Part shown: positions 34,250-47,189 of the stretch, in pieces
How positions within the stretch are numbered: position 1 is the stretch's first letter
Layout: every line of letters begins with the position of its first letter
Origin: Peromyscus leucopus
Taxonomy: Eukaryota; Chordata; Mammalia; Rodentia; Cricetidae
Assembly: GCF_004664715.2 (NCBI RefSeq)
Contig: NC_051075.1
Span: forward strand, 35,007,495 to 35,071,494
Length of the DNA stretch: 64,000 nucleotides
Reading direction: 5' to 3'
The notes under the pieces: generated by a model
The model's input: the letters and a program-made list of their open reading frames with translations, nothing else
Told to the model about the DNA's origin: nothing
Databases searched by the model: none
Made by a program: the position numbers and the translations under genes

Positions 34250-35362
34250 TGGAATATGCAGTGTCTAACAGCACGCTGGAGCACTGAATGAGTTTCAGGA
34301 ATAGGAAGGTCCCAGCTAACAAGTCAGGGCCTTTCTAATTATTATAATTTATTAGACTTTATAATTTTGCTCCAACCAAAATGAAACAGTAAAAGTGTCA
34401 CTTCACAGATAAGCAAATTGAAGCTTATCTCAATAACTATCTCAACAAAATTATCCCAATGAAGCTGAGATACTTTGCCCGGGGCTCATTTCTATTAACG
34501 GCTGAGATGGGATTTCAGCTCTAGGTTTCTGCTCCTGTTGTACATCCCTAGACCTTTCTACTTTCGCTATTCTTCCAATCAATATTTTTACTAGACTATT
34601 TATCACTGCAAATATTCCAAATCCAATTACAGAAGCACTCAGGGGTGACTTAAATTTTGCCCCTCCAAGCTGCTAACGGGGGATGTGGTAATGGTCCCTC
34701 AAGAGCTGTCTTGATTTATTGTTTCTAGTCTTTCCTCCTGGCTCATTTCAGAAGATGGAAATGCTGTTTCCACAACACTCGCTGCCTTACGTGACCAGTC
34801 TCTGAGGATTTTTTTTTTTTTTTTTTGTGCTAAAAAGATATCCTATTAGGTTCTCTGTTTTTCTTTCTTCTGTACAATTTCACTTCCCTTCTTTTCTCGA
34901 CTCCCTCTTATTTTGATCTTTCCTCTGTCATCAGCTCCTACTGCAGTTTGGCTTCCTAAGGAGTTCTATTTCCAGTCATCATGCAAAAGAGCCTTCTTTT
35001 CCCTTTAAACCCTTGATGTTTAGAAGGAAACGTTTTATTCCTGAGTAACCATCATGAGGAAAACAAATTCTCCCCCAAACCAGCCAATGTCCCCACTGTG
35101 ATTGTTGTCCTTCCTCTCAAAGTTAAGCAGCCTTCTGCTCATGGGGGGCGTTCCCATAAGCATCCAAGATTGTCAGACAGCAAGGCCAGCGTGGTGAATT
35201 CATGAATTCATCTTTCACTCCTCTGATAACCACCTGCATCGGCATCTGTTTACCTGTGTAAAACTGTGTGACTGTATGTAAAGTAAAATTATTTGGTTTA
35301 CCTTGGTACCCAGATTTCAAATATAATACAAAACTGTTAAATAGTCTCTATGTCAAATAAAA
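34250..35362. other. Unique sequence, no gene seen
   Basis: It contains a T17 run at 34810-34826. No gene or repeat family is recognised. Confidence 0.4.
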
Positions 35363-35364
35363 AT

Positions 35365-35665
35365 AGTCTCTATGGATTGAATATGCTCTCTCCAATATCT
35401 GTGTGTTGAAATTGTCACTCTGTGATGATGTGTAAAGATGGGTCCTCTCAAAGTACGTAAGTCTGGGAGAGAAAACCCTCATGGATGGATTACACAGTCT
35501 CTTACTTCTCAACCTAGTGAAGACATATCAGTCCTTGTTTTTTTCTGTTCCTTGGGATGTGAGAATATCTATCAACAGATATTCTATCTACCAATAAAGG
35601 CCTTTATATGACACCAGTCCTTCTGGTATTTTGATTTTGAACATCTCCAGACTGATTAGAAATTA
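35365..35665 (+). mobile_element. MLT1-type MaLR LTR remnant
   Basis: Blocks parallel the MLT1 LTR: TGTGTTGAAATTGTCACT, GAGAAAACCCTCATGGATGG, AATAAAGGCCTTTATATGAC and TTCTGGTATTTTGATTTTG. MLT1 predates rodents, so this is one of the oldest insertions in the window. Confidence 0.65.
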
Positions 35666-35675
35666 ATAGTTGATT

Positions 35676-35870
35676 TTTTTTTCCTTGAGGCAGAGTCTCA
35701 TATAGCCCAAGTTGTAGCTGATGATCACAAACTTCTGATCTCCTGGCACCTCATAGGGCTGGGAATACAGGCATACACACCACCACAGCAAGTTGTATGC
35801 AATGCTGCTGATCGAGCCTGGGGCTCCAAGCATGGTAGTCATGTGCTTCATCCACTCAACCCCAAACCTA
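35676..35870 (-). mobile_element. B4/ID-B1 composite SINE (antisense)
   Basis: Plus strand: TTTTTTTTCCTTGAGGCAGA (antisense B1 tail), GGGCTGGGAATACAGGCATA, then the antisense ID-like part GATCGAGCCTGGGGCTCCAA, GCATGGTAGTCATGTGC. Worn. Confidence 0.65.
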
Positions 35871-36533
35871 GCGTTAACGTTTGATTTTTATAAGTTCCAA
35901 GTGTGGGATGTTTTGTATATAGCAACACATCAAATTAAGACAGTATTACTCATGAGTTTGTAAAAGCCATTTGTGACCTTACTTTTGTAACTTAGGAACG
36001 TGTATATGCATGTTGCTTGGGATTTGTGTTGCTTTGGATTTATCTAAAGTCCATGATTGTAACACACACACTCTTCCATTTATTCACCCTGACTACCCAA
36101 GAACAATTTCAACAGTTTCTTGATCTAAGCACTTAACTAATTTGGCTCAGTCTTTCACTAAAGCCCTCAGTCATTAACCATAGTACTACTATAGTCGGTA
36201 TTACTTGATGCTATATTTCTTATGTATTAGGAAATAATCCTACATTGATATAATCTAGAAAAGTTGAAGTCATGTAATTTATGTAAATTTTTAAAATGCA
36301 TACAAGATGAAATAATCATCAGAAAACATGAAAACTATGAAGAATGTTCTGTAAGTCTTGTTTGCCCAGCATAACTAAAGAAAATTAAAAGTATAATTAA
36401 GAGTTTCTTGGAAAACATTATAGTTGATTTGGAAAGTGACCCTGAGTCCTCAACATGCCTAGGCCCATGTCAACAATTTGCATTCACTCACAATTTCTCT
36501 CACTTAAGGTTTAGTCTATTCTCCCCTACACAA

Positions 36534-36588
36534 GTGCACACACATAAGTGCAAACACACACACAGGCACACACACATACACACACTTC
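36534..36588. repeat. CA-rich interrupted microsatellite
   Basis: Several short CA runs separated by AAGTG, AAG and CAGG. Confidence 0.85.
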
Positions 36589-36589
36589 A

Positions 36590-39500
36590 TAAATAATGAA
36601 CTGTGTTCTAAAATGTCATCTTTCCAGTTTGTCAAGTAACACTTAAAACAAACCAAGGGACTTGCCATGTCTAGAGTGAAGACAGGAAACAGAAGTTGGA
36701 CAGGATACAGCAGATGCTTGATCAAGTGTTCTGAGTGTTGAACTTTTTAAAAATTCATTGATAGAATTAAGTTTATGCCTAAAATCACAAATGAAGCTTC
36801 AAAACACACATAGCTCACAGAATCACATTCCTCCAATGTGTAATTTGTTTTCAAGCCTGACAAAATATTCTGCCTATATTTTGGGGGGTTCAGGTCTGAT
36901 GGTGCTGAAAATATCATGGGAATCCTGTGATGGTCATATTGTGATAACTTTTGATTGAATGGGAAAGACAAAGAAGTATGCTGAGTTTCTATCCAGTTAA
37001 CTTTATAAACATAAAAAGTATATTATTCAGATGGCAAAATCTTCAGTAATTTTAAGAAAAATGAATTTCCCTTAAGTAAAACAGCAGTAAAATAATATAA
37101 TAGGTGAGACTCACTGATAGACAGTGGTATCAGCAGTTGGCAAATACTGTGCCTCTGGTAGATACAAGGTCAGCCTGGAAACCATATACTATAAGAATAT
37201 ATAACCTTGTCCACACACACATGTATTTTATATGTTTTATATATATAAGGGCATTGTCAACTTGACGTGGGGGATGTGAAAGATTTAAAGGAGCATAAAT
37301 CATAAATTTGAAGGCCTAGGGAGGAGAATGGAGGGAGTAAGGAAATTCAATTTTAATCAAAGCATAAAAAAGCCACAGGTTACTACTTTTTTTCCAATAA
37401 GAATTGGAATTTATTTATATTTCCTTCAGATCTGGAGGTTTGCTGTAAACAAAAGAGTAGTTTCAGAGAAATAATTTTATGTTGCAATTCTCAGCCTCAA
37501 TGATGTTGTGTGGATTCTCCTCCTTCCCACCTGGAATATTACTTTTCTGCATTCTTTGAAAGTGCTTCATAAAAGACTCCCAAGGACTTTAGCTTATGGT
37601 CAGGTGTGCGATTATAGCCATCTTCAACTCCCAGCTAGTGAATCTTCTGAACAGAGACAATCTCAAGGATAACTTATGAAGAGAGAGAGACAGAGAAAGG
37701 AGAACAGAGATAAAGACAGGAAAAATTCCTGTTTACCCAGTCCAAATTGTAGAGTACTGAATAAATTAAATGCTTCATTTTAAGTTGCTCGGTTTAGAAT
37801 TAGACTGATATATGACAAGGAATATCTGATACCATTTACTACCTCTTATCTGCTGTGTTAATCATGTAGGCTTCCATTATGCTACAACTGTTCTCAGTTT
37901 TACAGATGTAAAACTGAGGCTCCCATTGTTAATAACTTACAAAAGTGGCATGCTTTGAGTTCAAATGTAGGACAAATTTAAAAAAATATATGATGGTAAC
38001 AAGACTATTATTTTCTTATAGATGTTCACACATATTTAAAAATGTTAGGACTGCTGTACCAGCTCTTCCTATCCTTTTTTTTAATAGATTGCCATTTGAT
38101 AAAATTAAAAAAATCAGGAATGTGTCTCACATCATCTTATAAATAAAGTAGAAAATATATATTTCTTAAGTTCTCTCAATACATACATTTTCTCCATCTT
38201 GGCCTAAGGTTTCTTAAAGCCAAGGCAAAATGAAAGCATGACATAAAGACAGTTTACTTGGGAAGTGATCACTGCGATTCTTAGTCTGGGGAGAAAAATG
38301 ACTGAGAAAATGTTTCTGGGATACAATGGTAAATGTGATAATACCTGGGCCTTAGTAACTGACTATCTGAGCTGTGTATAGGTGGACCTTGTGCTATCAA
38401 GTCAGGAATCTCTTCTGTTCAAATAAAAGGGCTTTGTTTTCATTGCCTTCTCCCTGGAGTTGCAGGTGGGCAGAAGAGAAGGAATACAAAAGCTCTGGCA
38501 ACAGGTATGACATTGTCAAGGACATCTGTAGAAGGAAATGACATGACAATGTGGGTGTAGAAAGAGGTGGAGTTAGGACACTTTGTGAATGAAACTAGAA
38601 GCCTCCCAATGCACCTACTTAAATATTTAACATTTCTCTGAAAGACCCCCAAAGAATAATGCTTAACATAAACTCAAACTGGAGTTACACAAGCTCAGCA
38701 TTTAAACCAAAATTGGAAAGATTAATAAGGAGAAGAAGAAATGAACACTTTCCTTTATATCTGACCTCTAGAGACCTGCCCCCTGCCCAATGTCAAGAGC
38801 AAGCTAGGAGCTGCTATGAACTGTGTGTGGCATCGACCCTGCCTGAACTTTGACTAGTTTACAAGCCCTCCCTTCGTTTCCTTTTCTCTGGAAAGCCAAG
38901 CATCAGTAATGTATCCTTGCCTGAGAAATGCTACAACTCCCTTAATGAGTGACCCTTGCATTCAGTCATTTAAGATCGAAGGAAAGTGCACTCTATATTT
39001 GACCCAAGTCAACAACTCACAGCAAAGTCAGTGCCAGAGAACCATTTTGAACTTAACATTAATTAGCTTTTTTAGTGGGCTGTAAAACTTGCTCAAGGTA
39101 TGGAGTGCTTCATAATTACAGGACATTGTGTCTGAAGAACTGAAGCAGAAAGTGGATGAATACAGCAAACTGCCTTTAGTTCTGAAGTTTAGGGAAATAC
39201 AATGTATTCTTGTGTCTTCTGGAGTATTTGGAAATTATTTCAATATTGTGAGTTCTATAAGCATCGAGGAGGTGACAGGTAATTATCAGATATGGCAGTG
39301 ATAAAATGCAAACAAATAATTTATAAAAAGTTACATGAGAATGGATTTATTTTCACTTGGTAGATAATAGGTTTTTCAATGAAGTGAATCTATTCACTGC
39401 AGCCCAAATGCAGTATTGAGCACATATAATTTAGCTTCTATATTTACAACTAGGTACAATAATTTATGTTCCTAGACTTAAAAGGGGCAATAAATCTGCC

Positions 39501-41339
39501 ATACACCAAACTTAACTTCACTGTAGTTAAGTGAGACCTTGAAATATCTGAATTTTACATCCATAACTTTGAGATCAATTCCCTTCATTAAAAACAAATC
39601 AAAACAAAGCATTTTGGTTGATATCTATTGTTCATGAGGTACATTGAAATGGAAGAGACTAATATGAGAATTACTGAAATTTAAATATTAAAATAATAAC
39701 TGGATGTCTAAAACTGACCCCAATTATGTGAACCTAACACAGTCTTGAGAGAGTAAAGAGTTCTTGTGAGATGCCTTTCCAGTCAAGTATTTTTGAAGCG
39801 CTATTCTCCCATGTGTTTTCTTTATAATCAATCTTCCAAGTCACAAAAGGAAAACTTGAGTCAAATTTTTACCTTCCTTTGTTTTCTGGGAATTATACAT
39901 GGTGTGATGTAAGTTAATGCAGTTTGCAATGTTGCCTTTTGAGTTATATCATTCAGAATGTTATACAATTACCTTCTCTTTAAATTAAAATCAGTGACTG
40001 AATTAGTATCTGGGGTATTAATTAAAGACTGAACTCAGGAAACATTCCAATAAAAGCAGTAGCTAAGCTAAGTTAATTAGTAACTAAGCATTGTGTTTTT
40101 CATCTTAAATCTTCATTGAAAATAATCATGATGTAGCGATGAAATAGGTACTTTGCAGCAAATCTACACATTATAACAGAATTTGGAATGACTTTGTAAT
40201 CCTTCAGTTTGTGTTATGAATTGCTTGCAATTTTGGCTCAGTGCATTCTAAAGTGAATGTCATACTATTTTCTTTAAACTCACTTCATGACAACCCTTGG
40301 TGCAGCTCAAGGTAGAGTCCAGCATCATGTTTTAGATCATCATTACTAATAAATTAATTATTAATAGTCATTAGTACTAATGCCTTAAAATGCTAATGGT
40401 GTCAATGTAATCTATGAGAATTTTTTCCTGTGATCTTACATAACATACAAAAGTCTCCATTTACATTGTTGTGCAACCAAAGGTATTTCTTTTTGAAAAT
40501 ATTGGGCAAATTCTTCAGTATATGATTAGGTTTATTGTTGAATTTACATGTAAGTGTGAAATAAATACATAAAAATATAATATTCTAAAAACAAAATACC
40601 TTATTTAGAGTCACAAAATTGGAATAAATACAAGATTCTCAGCACAAATGCTAGTACTATAGAATCTCAGAATTAGAAGACTTTAATGAACATGTCATAT
40701 TTTCATATATGTTGGAAATTAAATGTTAGAAACATAGTAACACCCCAAATGTAGGACTTGTAAAAATCACAGAAGCCATTGAATCCACCAGATTTCTCTT
40801 AGCTACCTCTCAACTGATGTTTGAAAATAGATTGTTAATGACTCATCAATACTTCACTTCTTTACGATTCATTATGATCTGTGCTTATTAATAGTCTATT
40901 AGTTTGTACTTAGCAATAACAGATCAGTGAATTGATACATGTTTTTTTCCTTTTCGCAGTGGGTTTCACCTGGAGTTCAACTTTCATCCTCAGGGCACAT
41001 TTGATAATGTCTGTAGATATTTTTATTGTCACATTTATAATACATCTGCTTAGCAAACAGAGGCTAAGAATGCTCTTAAATGGCCTACAATGCCTCAAGT
41101 CATTCCCTTGGAAAAACTGTTTGGACAAAATGTCAGCAATATTGCCAATCATAAATATACATACATAATATACATATACACTCTATTATTTTTAATATTT
41201 TATTTTATATTCTTACATGCAAATAATGAGTTTTGATCACAGAAGAGGGTGAAAAGTTTAAAAACCAGAGGAAGTAGATGTCTCATCCTATTGATAAGTA
41301 TTTGATTTATTGTTCATTGTAATTATAAATAACACAGTT
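36590..41339. other. Long repeat-poor unique region, no gene seen
   Basis: This is the longest stretch (about 4.7 kb) in which I recognise almost no transposable element. AT-rich segments dominate, with a less AT-rich part at about 38440-39130. Several homeodomain-like cores occur (CATTAATTAGC near 39057; AAATTAATTATTAATAG near 40351). No ORF longer than about 80 codons occurs and none resembles a known protein. Low repeat density can accompany regulatory DNA, but it is not proof. Confidence 0.4.
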
Positions 41340-41350
41340 AAAGGAGTTTA

Positions 41351-41513
41351 GCCGTTCGGTGGTGGCGCACGCCTTTAATCCCAGCACTCGGGAGGCAGAG
41401 GCAGGTGGATCTCTGTGAGTTCGAGGCCAGCCTGGTCTACCAAGTGAGCTCCAGGAAAGGCGCAAAGCTACACAGAGAAACCCTGTCTCGAAAAACCAAA
41501 CCAAAAAAAAAAA
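41351..41513 (+). mobile_element. B1 SINE, cricetid-type
   Basis: GGTGGTGGCGCACGCCTTTA head, GAGTTCGAGGCC B-box, GGAAAGGCGCAAAGC variant and a GAAAAACCAAACC plus poly(A) tail. An exact 11-bp duplication AAAGGAGTTTA flanks it (41340-41350 and 41514-41524). Confidence 0.96.
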
Positions 41514-41524
41514 AAAGGAGTTTA

Positions 41525-42138
41525 ATATCTTTTATGCAAACATGTACATTCATAGTATTGTATTAATGGCAAGAAGCAGATATGTTTTACACCTTAAAGA
41601 GATTACAAATAATTAGGTTGACATGCAGTGGCAACTTATAGGCCACAGGGTATATACTTGTTTAGTGTAAGTAAATGTGGATGTAGCAAACAAGTGTGTC
41701 AAAAGGGGCTGTTCCATTTTTACAACCCTACCAATAATGTTTTAAAATCTATATACAATATTTTCATCAAAACTGGGATCTCTTGAACTTTTTTCCTGTC
41801 CAAAGTAAAAATCTAGATACAACAGCTACCTCATATTTTGAGTACATGATTGATGAGATTGGACATGTGTTACAATACAGAATGGAATCATTCACCCAGG
41901 CAAATACTTTTTTTGTCTATAGAAATTGATCCCAAACTATAAACAATCATGTTCCCGTGTCTATTGAAATGTATCACTTCGTTAATTCTCACATAAATTG
42001 ATATCGTTGTAATCTTATATTGTTTTCACATGTTGTGTTAGGATAATGTTAACTTACAGATGAGATTCATACTTGATTTAAAAAAAAAAAAACTTCTGCT
42101 GTATTTATCAGAAAGAAATACACTACTTTGTGTTTGTA
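41525..42138. other. Unique AT-rich sequence, no gene seen
   Basis: No repeat or gene recognised; short A12 run near 42080. Confidence 0.4.
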
Positions 42139-42472
42139 TGTAGTGATGGTTCCTCTAACTGTCAACTAGATATAGAGTCGCCTTGGAAATATTCTTCAGA
42201 ACATGTGATTAACTGAGGTGGGAAGACCTGACCACTCCGAGTGGCACTGTTCTCTGGGCTCCTGCACTAATTGCTCACATTAAACTGAGCACCGTCATTC
42301 ACTGCTCTCTTTTTCTTGACTGTGGATACAGTATGATCAATTGTCACAAGCTCCTGCTGCTATTGGTCTCCTGTAATGACGGATTGTGACCTCAGATTGT
42401 GAGCTGAATTAAGCCCTTCTTTCCTAAGTTAAGGTATATTTTTATCACAACAGTAAAAAAGCAAATAAGACA
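42139..42472 (+). mobile_element. MaLR/ERVL-type LTR
   Basis: Blocks are TGTAGTGATGGTTCCTC, GTGATTAACTGAGGTGGGAA, CTTGACTGTGGATACAG, TTGTGAGCTGAATTAAGCCC and the AAATAAGACA end (family ending AACTAAGACA). No exact duplication is seen. Confidence 0.65.
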
Positions 42473-42747
42473 GTCAGTCTTCCTGTGGTTGGGCATGTTG
42501 GTAATTAATAACAAAGCTACTAGAATATATCTGTAGTATTATTTTATTTATATACATTTGATTTTGAAGGACAAATCCTATGAATAGAAATGGTTATATA
42601 TTAAATATGCATTCAGTTTGATTAAAAAAAACATTAGTTATTCAAAGGGATTGTAGAATAATTCACTGCCCCAGAAAATTATGAATGCTACAATTTTTCC
42701 ACATTTTTGATGGTATCAATGGCAATATTTAATTTTAACAAAGCAGG

Positions 42748-43190
42748 GCTTGGGAGATGGCTCAGTGAGTGGAGTTCTTGCTGAGCCAGTATAATATAAT
42801 AATCCAGTGCCAGGAGGTGGATAGGCAGGGCAAGGTGGATTATCATTTCTTTCTCTCCCTCTTTGTCTAACTAGCCTAGTCAGCCAGGGCAATCAGAGGT
42901 CAATGGAGACTATCTTAAGCAAGGTAGAAACCGGGCAGTAAATCCCAGCACTCAGGAGGCAGAGGCAGGCAGATCTCTGTGAGTTCTAGGCCAGCCTGGT
43001 CTACAAAGTGAGTTTCAAGACAGCCAGGGCTGTTACCCAGACAGGTTCAAACCCTGTCTTGAACCCTCTCCCACCCCCCAAAAAAGGTAAGAAATGATAA
43101 AGGGACCTGACATCAAATCCTTCCCCTTACATGTATGAGCATGCATGTGTGTAAACAAATGTGCCCATGCACACGCGCGCACACACACAG
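42748..43190 (+). mobile_element. B4A SINE with a nested B1
   Basis: The left part (GGCTTGGGAGATGGCTCAGT, CTAGCCTAGTCAGCCAGGGC) and the right part (GGGACCTGACATCAAATCC, GTATGAGCATGCATGTGTG, CA-rich end) belong to one B4A. They are separated by a B1 at 42932-43084. Confidence 0.75.
42932..43084 (+). mobile_element. B1 SINE nested in B4A
   Basis: The head lacks about 18 bp (CCGGGCAG joins directly to TAAATCCCAGCACTC). The right half is of the older CAAGACAGCCAGGGC type, unlike the cricetid variant elsewhere. Near-identical flanks AAGGTAGAAA (42921-42930) and AAGGTAAGAAA (43085-43095) mark the duplication. Confidence 0.85.
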
Positions 43191-45587
43191 GTTAACTATT
43201 CTAATAACAAAGAAATGAAATGTCTCTCTGTTTTCAATATTACTTCACTGGTGAACAAGAATACAGAATGCCTTCTCTTTGTCTTTTCTAGAGAAACTCT
43301 TTACTCTTATTTACCATTTAAATATTGTAGATGGATTTTACTTTGTTTTATATAGGTTTGGTTTGAAAATTTAAATGACTTTTAAAGTCCATTTTATATA
43401 TGTGTATATTAGACAAAATTATATATGTGTGTATTTATTTACATTTTATACATACATATATAAAAATTTGCAAGTATTTTCATACATTCTGGTGCTTACA
43501 TTATTCATTTCCTTAATGATTACTTGTGATAAGTAGTTTATGCTATTTGTGAAATCTAATTTATCATATCTTATAGTTAGTGATTTTTTTCTTTCCTATG
43601 GAAAGTTTTTCTAACTTAAAATATAAAAATACTATGTAATAATTTATTTTAGTAGCTTTATTATTTACCCTTTTAGACTTAGATTTAAGACTCACTTCAA
43701 ATGTGTTTAAGGTGTAATGTCTGGGTCAAGTTTAATTTTCCCCTATAATTTATGCTAGTGTTCCAGCGATATCACTTAAAAAGAATTTTATCTCACTGAA
43801 CTGATTTGAGTTCTCTTAGAATATCTATTACTATATATTGATCAGATTATGGACTCAATGCCCTGTCCCATTGAGTTACATATATATTCTTATATACTGA
43901 TCTTATTATCTTGAATATTATTCTTTAATTTACCTTTGAAATCGGAAGCAAAGGAAAAAAAATTCTCCATTTTAATGTACATGTCCCTTTTGCTTTTTGT
44001 TTTTGCAGAGCCATATAAAATTTGTAATCTAGTTGCCTATAGTAAATGCTATATAAAAACTATAGGTATAACAACTAATAATTTGTTACAATTATTACAC
44101 TACCTAGAAATGCTTTCTTACAACCCACTTACATCTCATACATCTACTTTATTCACTTTCAATCTTGGTATTGGCAGACTACAACAAAAAAACCCCACCA
44201 GATTTAATAATCTGATCCAAGGATATAGTGTAATTTTGCATTCAGTTAGATTTCCTTTAATTTCATTAAGCAATTGTTTGCAGTTTTAGTTTAGCAAGCA
44301 CAGATAGTTTGTTATAGTCATTCTGAAATAACTTATTACTTCAAGAGTCAATTAATTTTCTAAATATTTTATTTCCACTTTTCTGCTAGAATTAATGTAC
44401 AGAGCATGATCTTGTACAATGCAACCTCTTAAAATTCATTTCTCTGTGAAAGAGATTCTCTCGGTAGATTCCTTGGGTCTTTCAGTTGATCATACACACA
44501 CTGAATGAGGAAGTTTTCTATGATTTTTATAATTTATGCATGTTTCTGTTGTTTTGGTTTCTATTGCATAAACTACCATGTCCAGTAAATGTGCGATAGA
44601 GTTAGTGAGAGCAAATATCTGTACTTTATTTTTAGAAAGTATTTTTTAGTTTAAATTAAGCATTTTGTTTGATATTAAAGAATTATAATTATGATATTTT
44701 CTTAATCTCTACATATTTAATTGTGTCATTAAAGATTTTATCCAAGACATCAAGGGTAATACAATGATTATTACAAAATTGTTTATAATATTAACAAGTC
44801 ACTTATATCAAGGCAAATTCTTCTCCTGTATCCATCTTTAATCTTCATATTAACAAACAACATCAGAATTATTTAATTGTTTATGATGTGTCCGAAGAAG
44901 TGAGGGGAGACACAGGAAACAGTGAACAGTGGAGCAATGATTCCCGATAGCTACAATGATAATTGATTTTCAATTGTCCAAAAGAAAAGTGTAATATATT
45001 ACCTACCTATACAAATATTTTTCTCAAACAATGGAAATATATTTTGGTGAAAAATTATCAGAGGAAAAATAAGTGTCATTGATTATAACATGACAATTGA
45101 CACAGTAAAAAGAAATGGTAGGTGTGGCATGGTAATCAGAAAGCCTGTAGCATCCTTCTGGATCATCTGGTAAGATTTTAAGGTGTCTTACACTCTCATT
45201 TTTCTTTGAAATACTATAGTTATTAATGTTTTCATTATTGTCTTTTTTTATCCCCATTCGTTGCAGATCAGGAAACTGAAGTGGTTACTTATGAATAATC
45301 ATTGTACATTTTTATGCTAATGTTTATTTTACCATTTTACATTTAGGTATTTAAAACTGATTCAATAGGCACAATTGTTCATTCATATTTAACGAACATT
45401 GATGGTTTCAGATCTGTTTATTGCCTTCCTGGGATAAACACTAGATTAAAAATGAAGTTAAGATATGTGTCATTTCCCTGTTGTGGCTCCCTTATTAACT
45501 TATCAGCAATAAGAATCCATGTTGTACATTGTTAGTGCTTCAACTTACACAAACTGAGTGCTCTAACTTGCTCCTCTAGCCAAGCTC
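43191..45587. other. AT-rich unique region, no gene seen
   Basis: About 2.4 kb. An ORF at 43936-44289 (117 codons) starts in AT-rich DNA, lacks codon bias and resembles nothing known. TA/TG-rich low complexity occurs near 43395-43460. Confidence 0.4.
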
Positions 45588-45605
45588 AAAACAGTTTTTC
45601 TTTAG

Positions 45606-45752
45606 GGCCAGGCGGTGGTGGCGCACGCCTTTAATCCCAGCACTCGGGAGGCAGAGGCAGGAGGATCTCTGTGAGTTTGAGGCCAGCCTGGGCTACCAAG
45701 TGAATCCCAGGAAAGGCACAAAGCTACACAGAGAAACCCTGTCTCGAAATAC

Positions 45753-45786
<34 letters not shown>

Positions 45787-45813
45787 AAAACAAAAAACAA
45801 AACAAAACAAAAA
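45606..45813 (+). mobile_element. Young B1 SINE with very long A tail
   Basis: Near-consensus B1 with the cricetid GGAAAGGCACAAAGC variant and a tail of more than 30 uninterrupted A followed by AAAAC repeats. The flanking duplication AAAACAGTTTTTCTTTAG is an exact 18 bp (45588-45605 and 45814-45831). The long pure tail and perfect duplication argue for a recent insertion. Confidence 0.97.
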
Positions 45814-45880
45814 AAAACAGTTTTTCTTTAGTAGTTCATACATACAATAGAAAAATTGTGTTTCTTAGGAAAGCTGTATG

Positions 45881-46030
45881 GGGAAGTCATGGTTTAACTG
45901 GCTAAAAGAGGAATGATCTAATGAAATAGCATGCTATCCTGAAGAGTTTCCTGTAGGGAAGTCATGGTTTAACTGGCTAAAAGAGGAATGACCTAATGAA
46001 ATAGCATGCTATCCTGAAGAGTTTCCTGTA
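45881..46030. repeat. 75-bp tandem duplication
   Basis: Unit 1 (45881-45955) and unit 2 (45956-46030) match at 74 of 75 positions (GATCTA versus GACCTA). Both end in CTGTA, and CTGTA also lies just left of unit 1 (CTGTATG), a microhomology that could have seeded the duplication. Confidence 0.95.
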
Positions 46031-46571
46031 CAAGGAAACGTTCTCTTGGTGAGAAAACTGCAGGCTCCTAGCTTACCGGTGACTGCTCATATGAATCAGG
46101 ATTTTCTCCCAGAACTGAGAAACAAATGATGTTGTCATTAGTACTGGATTTCAACTTGCAGCAAAAGCATGTCTTTTACTTTAAAAAGAGGATTAAACTA
46201 TAAAAATTGTGGACGTCCTGAAATTGCATTTGTGTTCCACTCACTCTACTTAACTTTAAAATATTGTTATTCATTAATATGAGAAATTTTAAAACTGTAC
46301 ATTGCTTTATCCAAAGATGTATATTTTGTCATTTTATCGTTGTCTTGGATATTGCATAATATTGTTCTATGGAAAAGTTTAATTCGGTTCCCTGAATTCT
46401 GAACCTAAGGAGAACCAAAAGAAGAACATTACCCCTTAAGGATGATAATGGACTATTTCATAAATTATATATTTTGTGTGTCATTCTTTAATTCTCAAAG
46501 TTACCTTGAACTTAATAATATGCAACAACTACTATACTATCCCCGGCAATTCTCTGGGTGAAAAATTTATA

Positions 46572-46870
46572 TGCAGGCTGTGACGATAGTTCAGTTGGGT
46601 GTGTAGAGCTTGTTGCACAGTGTGAGAACCTGAGTTCAACCACCAAAATGCCAGTAATCCAATGGTAGTATCATGCTTCTGAAATGACAATTGTCATTCC
46701 TACAGTTACTTTTAAAGAAAGAGGGGGAGGCAGGAAAAGTTTCCCGAAGTTCACTAGACAGGAAGGAAACCTGAGATGGTCCTCTCACTTTCGTTGGCAC
46801 ATATGCACACTCGCATCCCACATGATTGCACAAATCCTTACTCATACTTATAAAAACAGAAACATGCATG
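46572..46870 (+). mobile_element. Diverged B4A SINE
   Basis: GTGACGATAGTTCAGTTGGG, GAGAACCTGAGTTCAACCAC, then GAAACCTGAGATGGTCCTCT and a CACATATGCACACTCGCATC tail follow the B4A order. The region between (46680-46750) is worn. Confidence 0.55.
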
Positions 46871-46874
46871 CACA

Positions 46875-47188
46875 TAGAAATACAATTATAAAAAATGATT
46901 TATATGCCTGTATAAAGCCTTATAGTTGTTCTGCGGTGTCTGAGTTTCTCAATGGCTTTCCACTTGAATGAGCAGGAATGATTTTAATTGCTTGAGGCTG
47001 AAATTAACTACATATTTTATACAAGTGTCAAGTGGCTGAAATAGAAGAATTCAATTGCTAGCCATTTGAGGTTATTGATTGGAAACCCTAATTATGACCT
47101 CTGTGTGAGGCTGAGACTTCACATAGATTGGTAGCTGCTATTCTAAGAAACTAGCATTTCAGAAGACTGATACAGATTCTGCACAAAA
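46875..47188. other. Unique sequence, no gene seen
   Basis: No repeat or gene recognised. Confidence 0.35.
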
Positions 47189-47189
47189 T

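Noticed and set aside
37105..37200. A worn B1-like segment (AAGGTCAGCCTGGAAACC)
   Set aside because: Only one short block matches; insufficient to call a SINE.
41307..41504. Antisense peptides of the form ETGFLCVAL...SASRVLGLKACATT
   Set aside because: These are conceptual translations of antisense B1 SINEs, recurring at 29042-29251 and 45602-45805.
43936..44289. A 117-codon ORF
   Set aside because: AT-rich chance ORF without recognisable domain, codon bias or flanking signals.
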